Shown: positions 42,590-51,891, counted from the first letter of the stretch. The stretch: 64,000 nucleotides of DNA from GCA-002050365 sp964237235 (GCA_964237235.1 CAXSGY010000012.1:1-64000); one strand, 5' to 3'. Numbers and translations are program-made. Notes: generated by a model not told the origin, from the sequence alone.

Positions 42590-45301
42590 ATGGCTATCAA
42601 ATTACGCAAATCAACGCCGAATTCGGCGCGTTTTCGGAGCGCGGACGGCTCGTCCGCATTCGAGCGCGAAAGCGCGAGACCAACCGTTATCATCAAGTCG
42701 CGCGATAGCAATCGAACAACGTCGCTATCGCTCTTTTGGCAGACGAATTGTCCGCGCTCCGGCAACGAAAAATTTATTATTGGTTCACATAAATCATTCC
42801 GGCAGAAAAATCGTTTCGCGGCAATAAAACATTTGCTGTGCGTTTTAACGATTCTTCTTGCATCTCATTCGATAATCAAAGCCGAATGGAAATCAATCGG
42901 CAACGTCGCGCGCGTCGTTGAACAAAAATTGAATTACGCGATTTTGCAAACGACGAGCGGCGCGAAAGTTCGGGTTGAATTTTTCGATGCGAACGTCGTC
43001 CGTGTCCGCGTCGCACCGAAAGGCGTTTTCGAGCGGGATTTTTCCTACGCTTTCGATTCATTGCAGCCATATCTGCCGACCTTGGTGACGTTTTCGCAGA
43101 CGGCGCGGGAAATTGTTTTGACTAATTTTGAAAACGCCAAAATCGTCGTCGGCAAAAAGCCTTTTTCCGTGACGATTTTCGACGCGAACGGCGACCAAAT
43201 CGCGGCGGACGATAAAACGCAGGCGGTCGCTTTCGATACGGCGACGGGCGAAATAAAAACGACGAAGATGCGGCGCGGCGAAACCGAAACTTATTACGGC
43301 TTCGGCGAAAAAGCGTTTGCCGGAACGTCGCGCCACGGGCAGTATATCGTCAACTGGAACACCGACACGTTCGCTTATCCCGTCGGTCTCGACCCGATTT
43401 ATCAAACGATTCCGTTTTTCTACGCGCTCAGAAACGGCAAGGCTTACGGCGTTTTTTTCAACAACACTTTTCGCTCGTTTTTCGATATGGGCAAAACCGA
43501 TCCGGCGAAATATTCGTTCGGCGCGAGCGGCGGCGAACTCGATTATTTCGTTTTCACCGGCGGCAAAGAGCGCAGTCCGAAACGAATTTTACAAGATTAC
43601 GCGCGGCTGACCGGCAAAACGCCGCTGCCGCCGCTGTGGGCGTTGGGCAATCAGCAATCGCGCTGGTCTTACTCGCCCGAAGCGCGCGTTCGGGAAATCG
43701 CCGGTAATTTCCGTCGGCGAAAAATTCCGTGCGACGTGCTTTATCTCGACATTGATTATATGAACGGCTACCGCGTTTTCACCTGGGACAAAACGCGCTT
43801 TCCGAATCCGCAAAAAATGATTTCCGATTTGGCGGGCGACGGATTCAAAACCGTTTTAATCGTTGATCCGGGCGTGAAAAAAGACGAAAATTATTCGACT
43901 TACACCGACGGTCAACGGCAGAAAGTTTTCGTCAAAAATCCAAACGGCAGCGAATTTAACGCGAGCGTTTGGGCGGGCAATTCGGCGTTTCCCGATTTCA
44001 CCGATCCGAAGGCGCGCGAATGGTTCGGCGCGCAATATAAAAATCACATCGCGGAAGGCGTTGCCGGATTTTGGAACGATATGAACGAACCGGCGACTTT
44101 TCTCAACGACCAATCCGCCAAGCCCGGAATTTATCATCATCCGGGCAAAACTTTTCCCGTTGACACGCCGCAGACCGGCGACGGTTTGCCCGATTCGCAC
44201 CGCCGTTACCACAACGTCTATGGAATGCAGATGGCGCGTTCGACGTTTGAAGGTGTCAAGCGACTGCGACCGGAGAAACGACCGTTCGTTTTAACCCGCG
44301 CCGGATTCGCGGGCGTTCAGCGGTTTTCAGCGATTTGGACCGGCGACAACGTGGCGAGTTGGGATCATCTCGCGCTGACGATTCCGATGCTGACTAATTT
44401 GAGCGTGTCGGGCGTGCCGTTCGTCGGCGCGGATGTCGGCGGATTTGCCGGAATGCCGAGCGGTGAATTGTATGCGCGCTGGCTCGAAGCCGCGTCGTTC
44501 ACGCCGTTTTTCCGTTCGCATTCGGAAATCAGCCAGCCGAACAAAGAACCCTGGGAATACGGCGCGGATTTTGAAAAGATAAATCGCCAAACAATCGAAT
44601 TGCGCTATCAATTTTTGCCATATCTGTATACGCTTTTCTACGAACACGAAAAGACGGGCGAACCAGTAATGCGTCCGCTCTGGTATGAATATGCGAACGA
44701 TGAAGAAACTTATCTGAATGACGACGAATATCTGCTCGGCAAAGATTTGCTGGTCGCGCCGATTCTCAGAGAAGGTCAGCGCAAACGCAACGTTTATTTT
44801 CCGAAGGGCGACGATTGGCGCGATTTTCAAACCGGCGAAATTTATACGGGCGGCACGACCAAAGAAATCATTGCGCCGGTTGAAAAACTGCCGCTGTTTG
44901 TCCGCGTCGGCGCGGTAATTCCGACGCAGCCGGTCGTTCAAAACACGACCGAAATGCCGAAGGTTGATTTGACCCTAAACGTCGTCGCCGGAATCGCGCC
45001 GAATAAAACGGAAACATCGGAAATTTTCCAGGATGCGGGCGACGGCTACGGTTACCGGCAAAACGAAGCCCGCGAAATAAAAATCGAATATTCCATGGGC
45101 ATTCTGCGTCTCAGTCGAACGGGAAATTTTCAAGGACAAAAAATAAAATATCTGCAAATCATCGGGCTTGATAAACGCCCGAACGAAATTTTGATTGACG
45201 GCGCAAAAGCGGCGAAGGATATGGATTTCGACGAAAAGACAAAACGTTTGCGAATCGAATTGCCGAACGACGACATCAAAGAAATCAAGTTGAATCGCTA
45301 A
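42590..45301 (+). CDS. GH31 alpha-glucosidase with repeat-derived N-terminus
   Basis: Hydrolyses alpha-1,4/1,6-glucosides, probably in the periplasm. The GH31 core is complete: nucleophile Asp497 in GFWNDMNEPATF, acid/base Asp586 in AIWTGDNVASWDHL, plus WALGNQQSRWSYSP. An exported signal helix (HLLCVLTILLASHSIIKA) begins only at about residue 80; the first 70-80 codons run through a REP-like repeat (42636-42762) and look non-native (SADGSSAFERESARP). The frame has no ATG near the signal helix, so the natural start is uncertain; a TTG before the helix is a candidate. Starts 7 bp after the decarboxylase. Confidence 0.85.
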   Translation: MAIKLRKSTPNSARFRSADGSSAFERESARPTVIIKSRDSNRTTSLSLFWQTNCPRSGNEKFIIGSHKSFRQKNRFAAIKHLLCVLTILLASHSIIKAEWKSIGNVARVVEQKLNYAILQTTSGAKVRVEFFDANVVRVRVAPKGVFERDFSYAFDSLQPYLPTLVTFSQTAREIVLTNFENAKIVVGKKPFSVTIFDANGDQIAADDKTQAVAFDTATGEIKTTKMRRGETETYYGFGEKAFAGTSRHGQYIVNWNTDTFAYPVGLDPIYQTIPFFYALRNGKAYGVFFNNTFRSFFDMGKTDPAKYSFGASGGELDYFVFTGGKERSPKRILQDYARLTGKTPLPPLWALGNQQSRWSYSPEARVREIAGNFRRRKIPCDVLYLDIDYMNGYRVFTWDKTRFPNPQKMISDLAGDGFKTVLIVDPGVKKDENYSTYTDGQRQKVFVKNPNGSEFNASVWAGNSAFPDFTDPKAREWFGAQYKNHIAEGVAGFWNDMNEPATFLNDQSAKPGIYHHPGKTFPVDTPQTGDGLPDSHRRYHNVYGMQMARSTFEGVKRLRPEKRPFVLTRAGFAGVQRFSAIWTGDNVASWDHLALTIPMLTNLSVSGVPFVGADVGGFAGMPSGELYARWLEAASFTPFFRSHSEISQPNKEPWEYGADFEKINRQTIELRYQFLPYLYTLFYEHEKTGEPVMRPLWYEYANDEETYLNDDEYLLGKDLLVAPILREGQRKRNVYFPKGDDWRDFQTGEIYTGGTTKEIIAPVEKLPLFVRVGAVIPTQPVVQNTTEMPKVDLTLNVVAGIAPNKTETSEIFQDAGDGYGYRQNEAREIKIEYSMGILRLSRTGNFQGQKIKYLQIIGLDKRPNEILIDGAKAAKDMDFDEKTKRLRIELPNDDIKEIKLNR
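42636..42762. repeat. REP-like element, copy 2, inverted pair inside GH31 5' end
   Basis: CGGAGCGCGGACGGCTCGTC (left) and its imperfect inverse GACGAATTGTCCGCGCTCC (about 42744-42762) flank about 85 bp. The left palindrome GCGGACGGCTCGTCCGC (42641-42657) is identical to 29781-29797. It is translated as the N-terminal tail of the GH31 frame. Confidence 0.75.
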
Positions 45302-45328
45302 AGTTGATTCACGGAAATTATTAAAATT

Positions 45329-45847
45329 ATGAAAAACATTATCTTTATCTGCGCGCTATTCGTTTTTAGCGGAGCAAACGTTTTCGCGCAAAATTCCGCG
45401 CCCTCGAAAATAGTCGCCAAACCCGCCGAAAATTTTACGCGCGAAAAATTCGACCCGGCAAAAAATCCGAACGACGATTTGCAGACGGCGATAACGAACG
45501 CGACCAAAGAGAACAAACGAATCGTTCTCGATGTCGGCGGCGAATGGTGCGGCTGGTGCATTCATATGGACAAATTTCTCGCGCTGAACGCGGATTTAAA
45601 AACGCTGCGCGACGAAAGTTTCGTCTGGGTTAAAGTAAATATGAGCGAGGAAAACGAAAACAAGGAATTTCTGGCGAAATATCCGGAAATCAAAGGCTAT
45701 CCGCATCTTTTCGTTCTGGACAAAGACGGCACGCTTTTGAAGTCGAAGGACACCTCGGAACTCGAAGAAGGCAAAACTTACGATCTGCAAAAGTTTACCG
45801 ATTTTTTGAAGGAATACGCGCCTGCCAAAACGAGCGCGGCAAAATAA
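45329..45847 (+). CDS. Exported thioredoxin-fold protein
   Basis: 172 aa: signal peptide (1-20, ending NVFAQ), then a thioredoxin fold with the active site GEWCGWC (Cys74, Cys77) and the cis-proline loop GYPHLFVLD. The CGWC motif is seen in periplasmic thioredoxin-like reductants. It should act on disulphides in the envelope; the partner is unknown. The next gene begins with the base after the stop, so the two are co-translated. Confidence 0.88.
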   Translation: MKNIIFICALFVFSGANVFAQNSAPSKIVAKPAENFTREKFDPAKNPNDDLQTAITNATKENKRIVLDVGGEWCGWCIHMDKFLALNADLKTLRDESFVWVKVNMSEENENKEFLAKYPEIKGYPHLFVLDKDGTLLKSKDTSELEEGKTYDLQKFTDFLKEYAPAKTSAAK

Positions 45848-46306
45848 ATGCTGTTCGTCAAAGAATCAATTATCAAAGCCGCGCCCGAACGGGTTTTCGC
45901 TTTCCACGAACTTGAAGACGCTTTCGAGCGTTTGATTCCGCCGTGGGAGAACGCAAAAATTTTGCAGAAAGCCGACATTTCAAAAATCGGCTCACGGGCA
46001 ATTATCGAGATGAATGTTCTGGGAATTTTTCCGGCGAAATGGATCGCCGAACATACGAAATACGAGCCGCCCAAAATGTTTGAAGACGTGCAGATTTCGG
46101 GACCTTTCAAAAGTTGGCGGCACGATCACATCATCAAGCCGCACAAATCAGGCGCGATTTTGCGCGACGAAGTTCATTACGAACCGCCGTTCTGGTTTTT
46201 CGGCAAATTAGCCGCGCCCGTCGTCATCGTTCCGAAGCTCGAAAAAATGTTTGCTTATCGTCACGAAGTTACGCGAAAATGGAGTGAATCGAAATTTGAT
46301 GTTTGA
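45848..46306 (+). CDS. SRPBCC ligand-binding protein
   Basis: 152 aa of the polyketide cyclase/START type (helix-grip fold). FVKESIIKAAPERVFAFHELEDAFERLIPPW is the typical start, and ISGPFKSWRHDHIIKPHKSGAILRDEVHYEPPFW the central strands. Such proteins bind hydrophobic ligands, and the specific ligand cannot be inferred. It begins directly after the thioredoxin-fold gene's stop. Confidence 0.82.
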   Translation: MLFVKESIIKAAPERVFAFHELEDAFERLIPPWENAKILQKADISKIGSRAIIEMNVLGIFPAKWIAEHTKYEPPKMFEDVQISGPFKSWRHDHIIKPHKSGAILRDEVHYEPPFWFFGKLAAPVVIVPKLEKMFAYRHEVTRKWSESKFDV

Positions 46307-46309
46307 GAT

Positions 46310-46398
46310 TTCAAGGTTGAAATTGAAATGACGGCGAGATTTTTGAATTTGAAATCTAACGCCTGAAATCTGAAATCAAAATCTGGAATTTGAAATTA
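46310..46398. repeat. Heptamer array before the Dabb gene
   Basis: Seven-bp units TGAAATC TGAAATC AAAATCT GGAATTT GAAATTA (46364-46398) end at the ATG of the Dabb gene; a less regular left part (GAGATTTCAAGGTTG...) lies at 46310-46357 in partly inverted arrangement. Confidence 0.65.
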
Positions 46399-46700
46399 TG
46401 TTGACGCATATCGTTTGTTGGAAATACAAATTGGAAATTGATGAAACGACGCGCGAAGAGCATCGCGCAAAGCTGCGAAATCTGCCGAACATCATTCCGA
46501 ATATTTTAAGTTTCAGCGTCGGCGCGGACGTTTTGCATCTCGAGCGTTCGTTCGATACGGGTTTGGTGGCGACCTATGCAGACCGCGCCGCGCTCGACGA
46601 TTACGACGCACATCCGGCGCACAAAGAAGTGCAAATGCTCGGCAGGAAAATCGCCGAAAAAGTCGTCTCGGTTGATTTTGTCAGTGAGCAGTTAATTTGA
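46398..46700 (+). CDS. Dabb-family stress-response barrel protein
   Basis: 100 aa. The stress-responsive alpha/beta barrel pattern is clear: LTHIVCWKYK at the start, LRNLPNIIPNILSFSVGADV, then DTGLVATYADRAALDDYDAHPAHKEV with conserved His-Pro-H. Dimeric small-ligand or monooxygenase-like proteins of unclear role. The final residues (SEQLI) are coded by repeat-like sequence continuing to 46731. Confidence 0.85.
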   Translation: MLTHIVCWKYKLEIDETTREEHRAKLRNLPNIIPNILSFSVGADVLHLERSFDTGLVATYADRAALDDYDAHPAHKEVQMLGRKIAEKVVSVDFVSEQLI

Positions 46701-46731
46701 AAACTGCTCACCGCTCACTGTTTACTGTAAT
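46684..46731. repeat. Heptamer array between Dabb and PHP genes
   Basis: Four units CTGCTCA CCGCTCA CTGTTTA CTGTAAT (46704-46731), plus an inverse GTGAGCAGTT (46684-46693) that pairs with AACTGCTCAC (46702-46711). It includes the Dabb stop and runs into the next gene's ATG. Confidence 0.75.
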
Positions 46732-47932
46732 GAAACTTTGGAAAAAAATCTTACTAATTTTGCTCGCCGTTCTTTTGCTGGCGCAGATTCCGTTTATCTA
46801 CAACCGTTATCAATTCGGTCAACTGCACGATAAAATTCTCGCTTTGCAAACGCAAAAAATCGAAAATCCGAACTCGAATTATCGAGATTACAAAGGCATC
46901 ATCCACGTACACACTTCAATCGGCGGACACAGTACCGGCACGTTCGATGAATTGATTGACGGCGCGGCGAAGAACGAACTCGATTTCGTCGTGATGACCG
47001 AACACACGACCGATTTGTATGATACTTCCGCGCTGACCTTGAAGGGAAAAACCGGCAATGTTTTATACGTCAACGGGCAGGAAGTCGAAACGGCGACCGA
47101 CCGATTTTTGCTCGCGCCCGGCAGCGCGGATGCCGGACGAATGAACCGCGTCGCGGCGATTGATTTTTTGGATCAAATGCACAGGGAAAACAGGCTCGCG
47201 TTCGTTACATACCCGGAAAAACAACAGGATTGGAACGAAAATTTCGACGGCGTGGAAGTTTTCTCTTTGCACACGAACGCCAAAAAAATGAATCCGTTTT
47301 TCGTTTTTTTCGATGCTCTCTGGTCGTATCACGCTTATCCCGAACTCGTTCTGGATAAATATTTCGAGCGTCCCGACGCGAATCTGCAAAAATACGACGA
47401 GATTACACAGACGAAAAAATCGACGCTGTTTGCCGGCGCGGACGCGCATTCAAACATCGGCTTTCACCTGCTTGGCGACGACGCGGGCAACAAAATTATC
47501 AATCTCAAAATTGACCGTTACGAGACGATTTTCCGCGCGATGCGAACGCACGTTCTGCTCGAAAAAAATCAGCCGTTCACCGAAGAAACGCTTTTGCAAG
47601 CCTTGAAAAACGGACGTTGCTTCATCGGCATTGACAGTTTAAGCGACACGAAAAATTTTCTTTTTACAGCGGAAAACGGCGCGGAAACGAAAACAATGGG
47701 CGACGAAATAAATCTGACGGAAAACTCGAGTCTAAAAATATTTTCGCCGCAAGTTGCCCGCATCGTCATCTTCAAAAACGGCGCGCGAATCTTCGAGCAG
47801 CGGGACGCGGCGCAAATTAATTTGCCGGTCAGGGAAAAGGGAACTTACCGCGCCGAGATTTATCTCGACGCGCTCGGTTCGCCGTTCGATAAAATGCCCT
47901 GGATAATTTCCAATCCGATTTACGTCAGATAA
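46730..47932 (+). CDS. Membrane-anchored PHP-domain metallohydrolase (CehA/McbA-like)
   Basis: 400 aa: an N-terminal membrane anchor or uncleaved signal (LWKKILLILLAVLLLAQIPFI), then a PHP domain with the metal motifs HVHTSIGGHSTG, MTEHTT and GADAHSNIGFH. CehA/McbA proteins hydrolyse diverse esters or phosphoesters outside the cytoplasm. The C-terminal 100 residues form a beta-rich domain. I use the ATG at 46730, which is inside the last unit of the upstream heptamer array; the longer start at 46697 would translate the repeat. Confidence 0.82.
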   Translation: MKLWKKILLILLAVLLLAQIPFIYNRYQFGQLHDKILALQTQKIENPNSNYRDYKGIIHVHTSIGGHSTGTFDELIDGAAKNELDFVVMTEHTTDLYDTSALTLKGKTGNVLYVNGQEVETATDRFLLAPGSADAGRMNRVAAIDFLDQMHRENRLAFVTYPEKQQDWNENFDGVEVFSLHTNAKKMNPFFVFFDALWSYHAYPELVLDKYFERPDANLQKYDEITQTKKSTLFAGADAHSNIGFHLLGDDAGNKIINLKIDRYETIFRAMRTHVLLEKNQPFTEETLLQALKNGRCFIGIDSLSDTKNFLFTAENGAETKTMGDEINLTENSSLKIFSPQVARIVIFKNGARIFEQRDAAQINLPVREKGTYRAEIYLDALGSPFDKMPWIISNPIYVR

Positions 47933-47996
47933 AATATTTCGCAAAACAAAAATCCGCGCGGCGAAAAGCGGCGCGCACGAAGCATTTTAGAAAATT

Positions 47997-48605
47997 CTAA
48001 ACGACGATTATTTTATCGTTCAGGTCGGGAATCTTTGATAAATCAAGCAGTTCGCGCGAGTCGGGCGTGATTAATTCGCGCGGGGTCGGTTCGCGCCGCC
48101 AGTAACGCGCGAACATCGCCGTGCCTTGTTCGCACGTCTCGATAAAATTTATCAAATAACGAAAATCGGCGTGAAAAAAGCGCGTGTAATCCGAATCCAT
48201 TTCGCCGTCCAGATTCGGTTCGACGGCGGCAATCAACGCTCTGCCGATTTCGGCGGCTTCGCGTTCGTGGTCGTAGATGAGCTGAATTTCTTCGACCGTT
48301 AAATTTTGCCTGACGCGCAAAACGAGTTCGTTGGCGCGATTAACGCGCGCGGTTTTGTTCGTCAACTGCGTCAGGTGTCCGAACAGATGCGCGATTGTAA
48401 ACCAGAGCGCGAACGCGGGCGCGACGTTCGGGTAAAGAATAATCGTGCGGTTTTCAAAAATGCCGACAAAGCGGGCGTGATCGGCAGCCGAAAAATCGTC
48501 AACCACTTTGACTCCGAGCATTTCGACCCGCGCTTTTAACTTTTCCAGAGACGGCGCGACTTGCGCGCCCGTCGGCAATCCGCTTAAATCATTTTCATCG
48601 GTCAT
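47997..48605 (-). CDS. ImmA/IrrE-like protein with HLFGH in place of HExxH
   Basis: 202 aa. The region LWFTIAHLFGHLTQ (His73, Leu74, His77) followed by an EREAAEIGRALI helix aligns with the HEx(G)H and E..A..FA motifs of ImmA/IrrE peptidases, but the catalytic Glu is Leu74. Metal binding may remain while hydrolysis is unlikely. ImmA homologues usually cleave phage-type repressors; a catalytically dead version might bind one. The family call is moderate. It is a single gene facing the PHP gene. Confidence 0.6.
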   Translation of the reverse strand: MTDENDLSGLPTGAQVAPSLEKLKARVEMLGVKVVDDFSAADHARFVGIFENRTIILYPNVAPAFALWFTIAHLFGHLTQLTNKTARVNRANELVLRVRQNLTVEEIQLIYDHEREAAEIGRALIAAVEPNLDGEMDSDYTRFFHADFRYLINFIETCEQGTAMFARYWRREPTPRELITPDSRELLDLSKIPDLNDKIIVV

Positions 48606-48689
48606 CGCGTTTTATGATACGTCAAAAATTTTTCCATTAAAAGCGCGATGAAACTTAGATAATCGAGCAAAATTATTTTTAAGAAAAAG

Positions 48690-48756
48690 TTAGCCACGAA
48701 TAAACACGAATAAATTTAAAAAATAATTCGTGTTTATTCGTGTTATTCGTGGCTAA
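48690..48756. repeat. CGAATAAACA array, 24-bp inverted repeat
   Basis: TTAGCCACGAATAAACACG... (48690-48714) is complementary to 48733-48756 apart from one indel. Period is about 10 rather than 7. It fills the gap between two minus-strand genes. Confidence 0.85.
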
Positions 48757-48784
48757 AAATTTTAAGTTTATTTTGCAGGATTAT

Positions 48785-50152
48785 TTAATCTTCGAGCAGC
48801 TTCAAAGAAATCGGCAGCGGCGCGCCTTTGGTTTGCAGGAGAACCTTGAACTCGCAGCCTTCAAGTGCGGGTTCGATTGCCTGCGAAAGATTTTCGACTT
48901 CGCTTTCGAGACCTAAAAATCTAAATAGTAATTTTGTTACGCCGGTTTCTAATTCCTTGCTCAGAGTAAAATTGACGATTAATTTTTTGCCGGTCTGCAA
49001 ATTTGTCAGGCGGTTGCTGCCGATGGTTTTTATTTCAACCGGCGGCTCCGTTCCGTGGCGGCGAAACGTGTATGATTTATATTTCAGATACGCGCCGTGC
49101 GAATTGCTCGTCGTATCTTCAACCAAATCGCTCATATCGGTTGCGTCGTTGCCGGGCGAAAAAAGTTCGGTAAAATCGCCTGCGCCTTTGTAATTTTCCA
49201 GAAGGGGCGCGATTGCCTTGTAAAAAGGCGTGAGCGAAGTTTCGGGTTTGACGGTGCCGTGTTGAAGCGAGCTGAAATATTCGCTCGTTTCCGGCGAAGC
49301 GACATTAAAGTACTGGTTGATTTGCTTTTGAAATTCTTCCGCCGTCACCGATTCGATTTCGCCGTTTGAGTCCGCGACGAAAAAAAAGAAATGATTTTCC
49401 GCAGTGGTTTCCGTGCCGCTCCAAACAGTCGTCCTGGCTGTTTCGGGCGCGAAAATTTTCGTGTAAGAATCAAGCACGACATAGCGCGAACCGTCGCTGT
49501 TGCCCGCACGCCACGCCGCGCCGTAAACTTTTCGATAAATTTTTTCCAGATAAATTTCCAACAGATTTTCGCCCGCCAGCCAATCGGACGGCACGCGGCA
49601 GAAAAAATTACAAGTGTAGGCGGCGTTGGCGACAAAACCCGACGGCAGCATTAAACCGTCTTTGACCTGCACGATTAAAGTCTCGATTGTCAAAGGTTTT
49701 TGCGCTTCGCCGCTCGATTCTTCCATTTTTTCCAGATGTTCTTTAATCGGACGCAGTTGTTTGAGCGGCACGAAAAATCCGTCGCTTTGCGCGTCGGAAT
49801 TAAACCAGATCCCGTGAACGCCGTCGGCGATAAATTGTTCGAGGTAACCGATGATATTTTCAATCGGAATATCCAAGATTAAAACTTCGCCGCGTTCGTC
49901 GGTCAGATTATTTTCCTTTGCAAAGCGGTGTAAACGATCCGCGTCGGTAAAGGCGCGAATCATATATTGCCCGTCGGCGTAGTGCGCGTTCGAGGCGACG
50001 TAAGGCGTGACGTTCGGAAATTCGCCGCGGGCAATAAAATTCCATTTCGGAAGAGCGAACGCCGCTTTGTAAAGACGATTCAAATCTTCCGTCGTCGCAT
50101 TCGGTTTCATCGTCGCGCGGCATAAAGCGTCAAAATCTGCATCAATCAACAT
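48785..50152 (-). CDS. SseB-like N-terminal domain hypothetical protein
   Basis: 455 aa, cytosolic. The first 130 residues (LNRLYKAAFALPKWNFIARG, then IRAFTDADRLHRFAKENNL and ILDIPIENIIGYLEQFIADGVHGIWFN) resemble the SseB/enhanced-serine-sensitivity fold that is found in many secretion-linked proteins. The remainder is an unknown alpha/beta region of about 320 residues. The product cannot be assigned to a process from context; genes on both sides are small and unrelated. Confidence 0.65.
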   Translation of the reverse strand: MLIDADFDALCRATMKPNATTEDLNRLYKAAFALPKWNFIARGEFPNVTPYVASNAHYADGQYMIRAFTDADRLHRFAKENNLTDERGEVLILDIPIENIIGYLEQFIADGVHGIWFNSDAQSDGFFVPLKQLRPIKEHLEKMEESSGEAQKPLTIETLIVQVKDGLMLPSGFVANAAYTCNFFCRVPSDWLAGENLLEIYLEKIYRKVYGAAWRAGNSDGSRYVVLDSYTKIFAPETARTTVWSGTETTAENHFFFFVADSNGEIESVTAEEFQKQINQYFNVASPETSEYFSSLQHGTVKPETSLTPFYKAIAPLLENYKGAGDFTELFSPGNDATDMSDLVEDTTSNSHGAYLKYKSYTFRRHGTEPPVEIKTIGSNRLTNLQTGKKLIVNFTLSKELETGVTKLLFRFLGLESEVENLSQAIEPALEGCEFKVLLQTKGAPLPISLKLLED

Positions 50153-50293
50153 AAAATTATTCGCGCCGTTTTTCGGTTCGCGTCTATTATTATAATTTCC
50201 GCGCCGATTTCAAAATCGAGATTTCCTTGTTTTGAAAAAATTTACACCGGCGAAAAAATCGAATGCGCTTGATTTCAGATTTCGACGAAGTTT

Positions 50294-50647
50294 TCAGTGC
50301 GATTTTTCGGCGAGCAGATCAATCATTTGCAGCGGCGGCTCGGTCGGCGACCAAAAGCGGGCAATCCAGAACCACTGCATCAATCCCAGAACGAATAAGA
50401 ATACCGTGCTGAGATAAACGCCTTCGGTTGAAAACAAATTGATGCCGAGATAACGATTTGCCAGAACGACGATTGGCACGGCGAAAAGGCTGCACGGCAG
50501 CGATAAAATCATTGCCGAAGCGTTGAGCGCGAGGATCGTATTTTGCAGCGTCGGCGATTCATAACCGAACCACACAAAAATCGTCAACGTCATCGAAACG
50601 ACGGCGGCGGTCAGCCAGATATATTTCAAATTAGATTTGATATTCAT
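50294..50647 (-). CDS. Hypothetical small membrane protein
   Basis: 117 aa with three membrane helices (about 8-26, 38-60, 72-95). No family recognised. An AGGAGG directly upstream (seven bases before the ATG) gives a strong ribosome site and supports the start. Confidence 0.7.
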   Translation of the reverse strand: MNIKSNLKYIWLTAAVVSMTLTIFVWFGYESPTLQNTILALNASAMILSLPCSLFAVPIVVLANRYLGINLFSTEGVYLSTVFLFVLGLMQWFWIARFWSPTEPPLQMIDLLAEKSH

Positions 50648-50733
50648 TTTTTTCCTCCTTAGAATTTCGTATTTGTATAGACTCCGATTTCAAAGATTTG
50701 TTCCCGCGATTGGCAAATTTTTCGCACAAAGAA

Positions 50734-50762
50734 AAATGCCGCCTTCGATAAAAGCGGCATTT
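50734..50762 (-). terminator. Hairpin terminator
   Basis: AAATGCCGC/GCGGCATTT, 9-bp stem with an 11-base loop, after the secreted-protein gene at 50790; on the minus strand it is followed by TTTTTC. Confidence 0.75.
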
Positions 50763-50789
50763 ACTTTTTTCGCATTTCGATTTTACAAA

Positions 50790-51308
50790 TTACGGCATTT
50801 CCAGACGATTTTTCTTTTCAAATTTGACCTGTTTGAAATTCGTCCCCGTCCATTCCAGATAATAAATTCCGCACGACGATTTTTTCGATGCGAGAGCGTC
50901 GCCGCCTTTAAAACCATTCAGAACGAACAGACGACTGTCGGCTTTGTAAACAATCGGTTCGGCATCGTCGGGCAAATCGCAGAAACCAAAAATCGCACCG
51001 GCGAGTTCGGCAGGGAAGAACACTTTGCCGTTGCGCGCGTCAATAATCGCGGTTTCCGAACAATTCGTTCCGCAGCCCCAATTAGCAACGATAAAATGTC
51101 CGGCGAAATTTACGCCTTCCTTCGCCACGTTTCGCAAATTCGTGCGATACGTTCGAGCGTTTTTGTTGCTTTGTAAATTAATGCGGACGTTTTTAAACGT
51201 CTCGACTTGAGCGGCGTAACGCGCGAACGGCGGCGCGTTCGACTGGGCAAAATTAACCGCCGCGAGCGCGAGTATAAACGCCGTCAAAAACAGATATTTG
51301 ATTTTCAT
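50790..51308 (-). CDS. Secreted hypothetical with WGCGTNC motif
   Basis: 172 aa, signal peptide 1-21 (ending NFAQ). Mature part has NFAGHFIVANWGCGTNCSETAIIDARNGKVFF, a Cys-containing motif I have seen in unnamed exported bacterial proteins, plus another Cys pair (FGFCDLP, SSCGIYY) that could form disulphides. Role unknown. 40 bp after a second small exported protein gene on the same strand; a terminator follows. Confidence 0.7.
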   Translation of the reverse strand: MKIKYLFLTAFILALAAVNFAQSNAPPFARYAAQVETFKNVRINLQSNKNARTYRTNLRNVAKEGVNFAGHFIVANWGCGTNCSETAIIDARNGKVFFPAELAGAIFGFCDLPDDAEPIVYKADSRLFVLNGFKGGDALASKKSSCGIYYLEWTGTNFKQVKFEKKNRLEMP

Positions 51309-51348
51309 AAAATTTTACTTCTTCAAAGTTTTCCGGTTTGTTTTCGTT

Positions 51349-51891
51349 TTAATTCTTCATTGATAAAATCTTTTTCAGCGAGCTGCTCGTTTCTTCGTTG
51401 CCGGGAAAAAAGATGTCGCCGATTTTCCAGTTTTTGGTTTTGTCCTGTTCGAGCCGGTAGAGAACGGTAATAGTCGCCGCGTTTTTGTCCTGCGCGGCGA
51501 AAAGTTTGAAACTGACCGGCACATCGGCGATTTGCCGATTGCCTTCGCCGTATTCGGGTTTGCCGATTTTAAATTGGCTCGCGTCCGCGCGGTCGCCGCC
51601 GTTCGTCGCATACGGCACATTGAAATCGAGATTGCAGATGCCGCCGTTTTTCACCTGACAAAGTGCGTCTTTCCAAATTAAATTCGCCAATTCTTTTGCA
51701 AAAAAGCGGTCAACCAGCGCGCGGTTTTTCGTTTGAAAAAACGGACCTTTATCGGCATCGTGCGCCGTGTATAAATTTTTTACAACCGCGTCGGGCGCGA
51801 TAATCGTCGTCGCCCTTTTTTTCGTTTGCGCGAAATTTATCGAGCCGAACGTCAAAAGACAGACGGCGAACAGAGCAATTTTAATTTTCAT
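51349..51891 (-). CDS. Exported DUF3828-like protein
   Basis: 180 aa, signal peptide 1-21 (NFAQ). VVKNLYTAHDADKGPFFQTKNRALVDRFFAKELANLIWKDAL fits the DUF3828 start (PxxVVxxLYxah..). The beta-rich second half ends NWKIGDIFFP, also typical. Role unknown; an enzyme role is not suggested by residues. It is in the same orientation as the gene at 50790, with 40 bp between them. Confidence 0.75.
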   Translation of the reverse strand: MKIKIALFAVCLLTFGSINFAQTKKRATTIIAPDAVVKNLYTAHDADKGPFFQTKNRALVDRFFAKELANLIWKDALCQVKNGGICNLDFNVPYATNGGDRADASQFKIGKPEYGEGNRQIADVPVSFKLFAAQDKNAATITVLYRLEQDKTKNWKIGDIFFPGNEETSSSLKKILSMKN

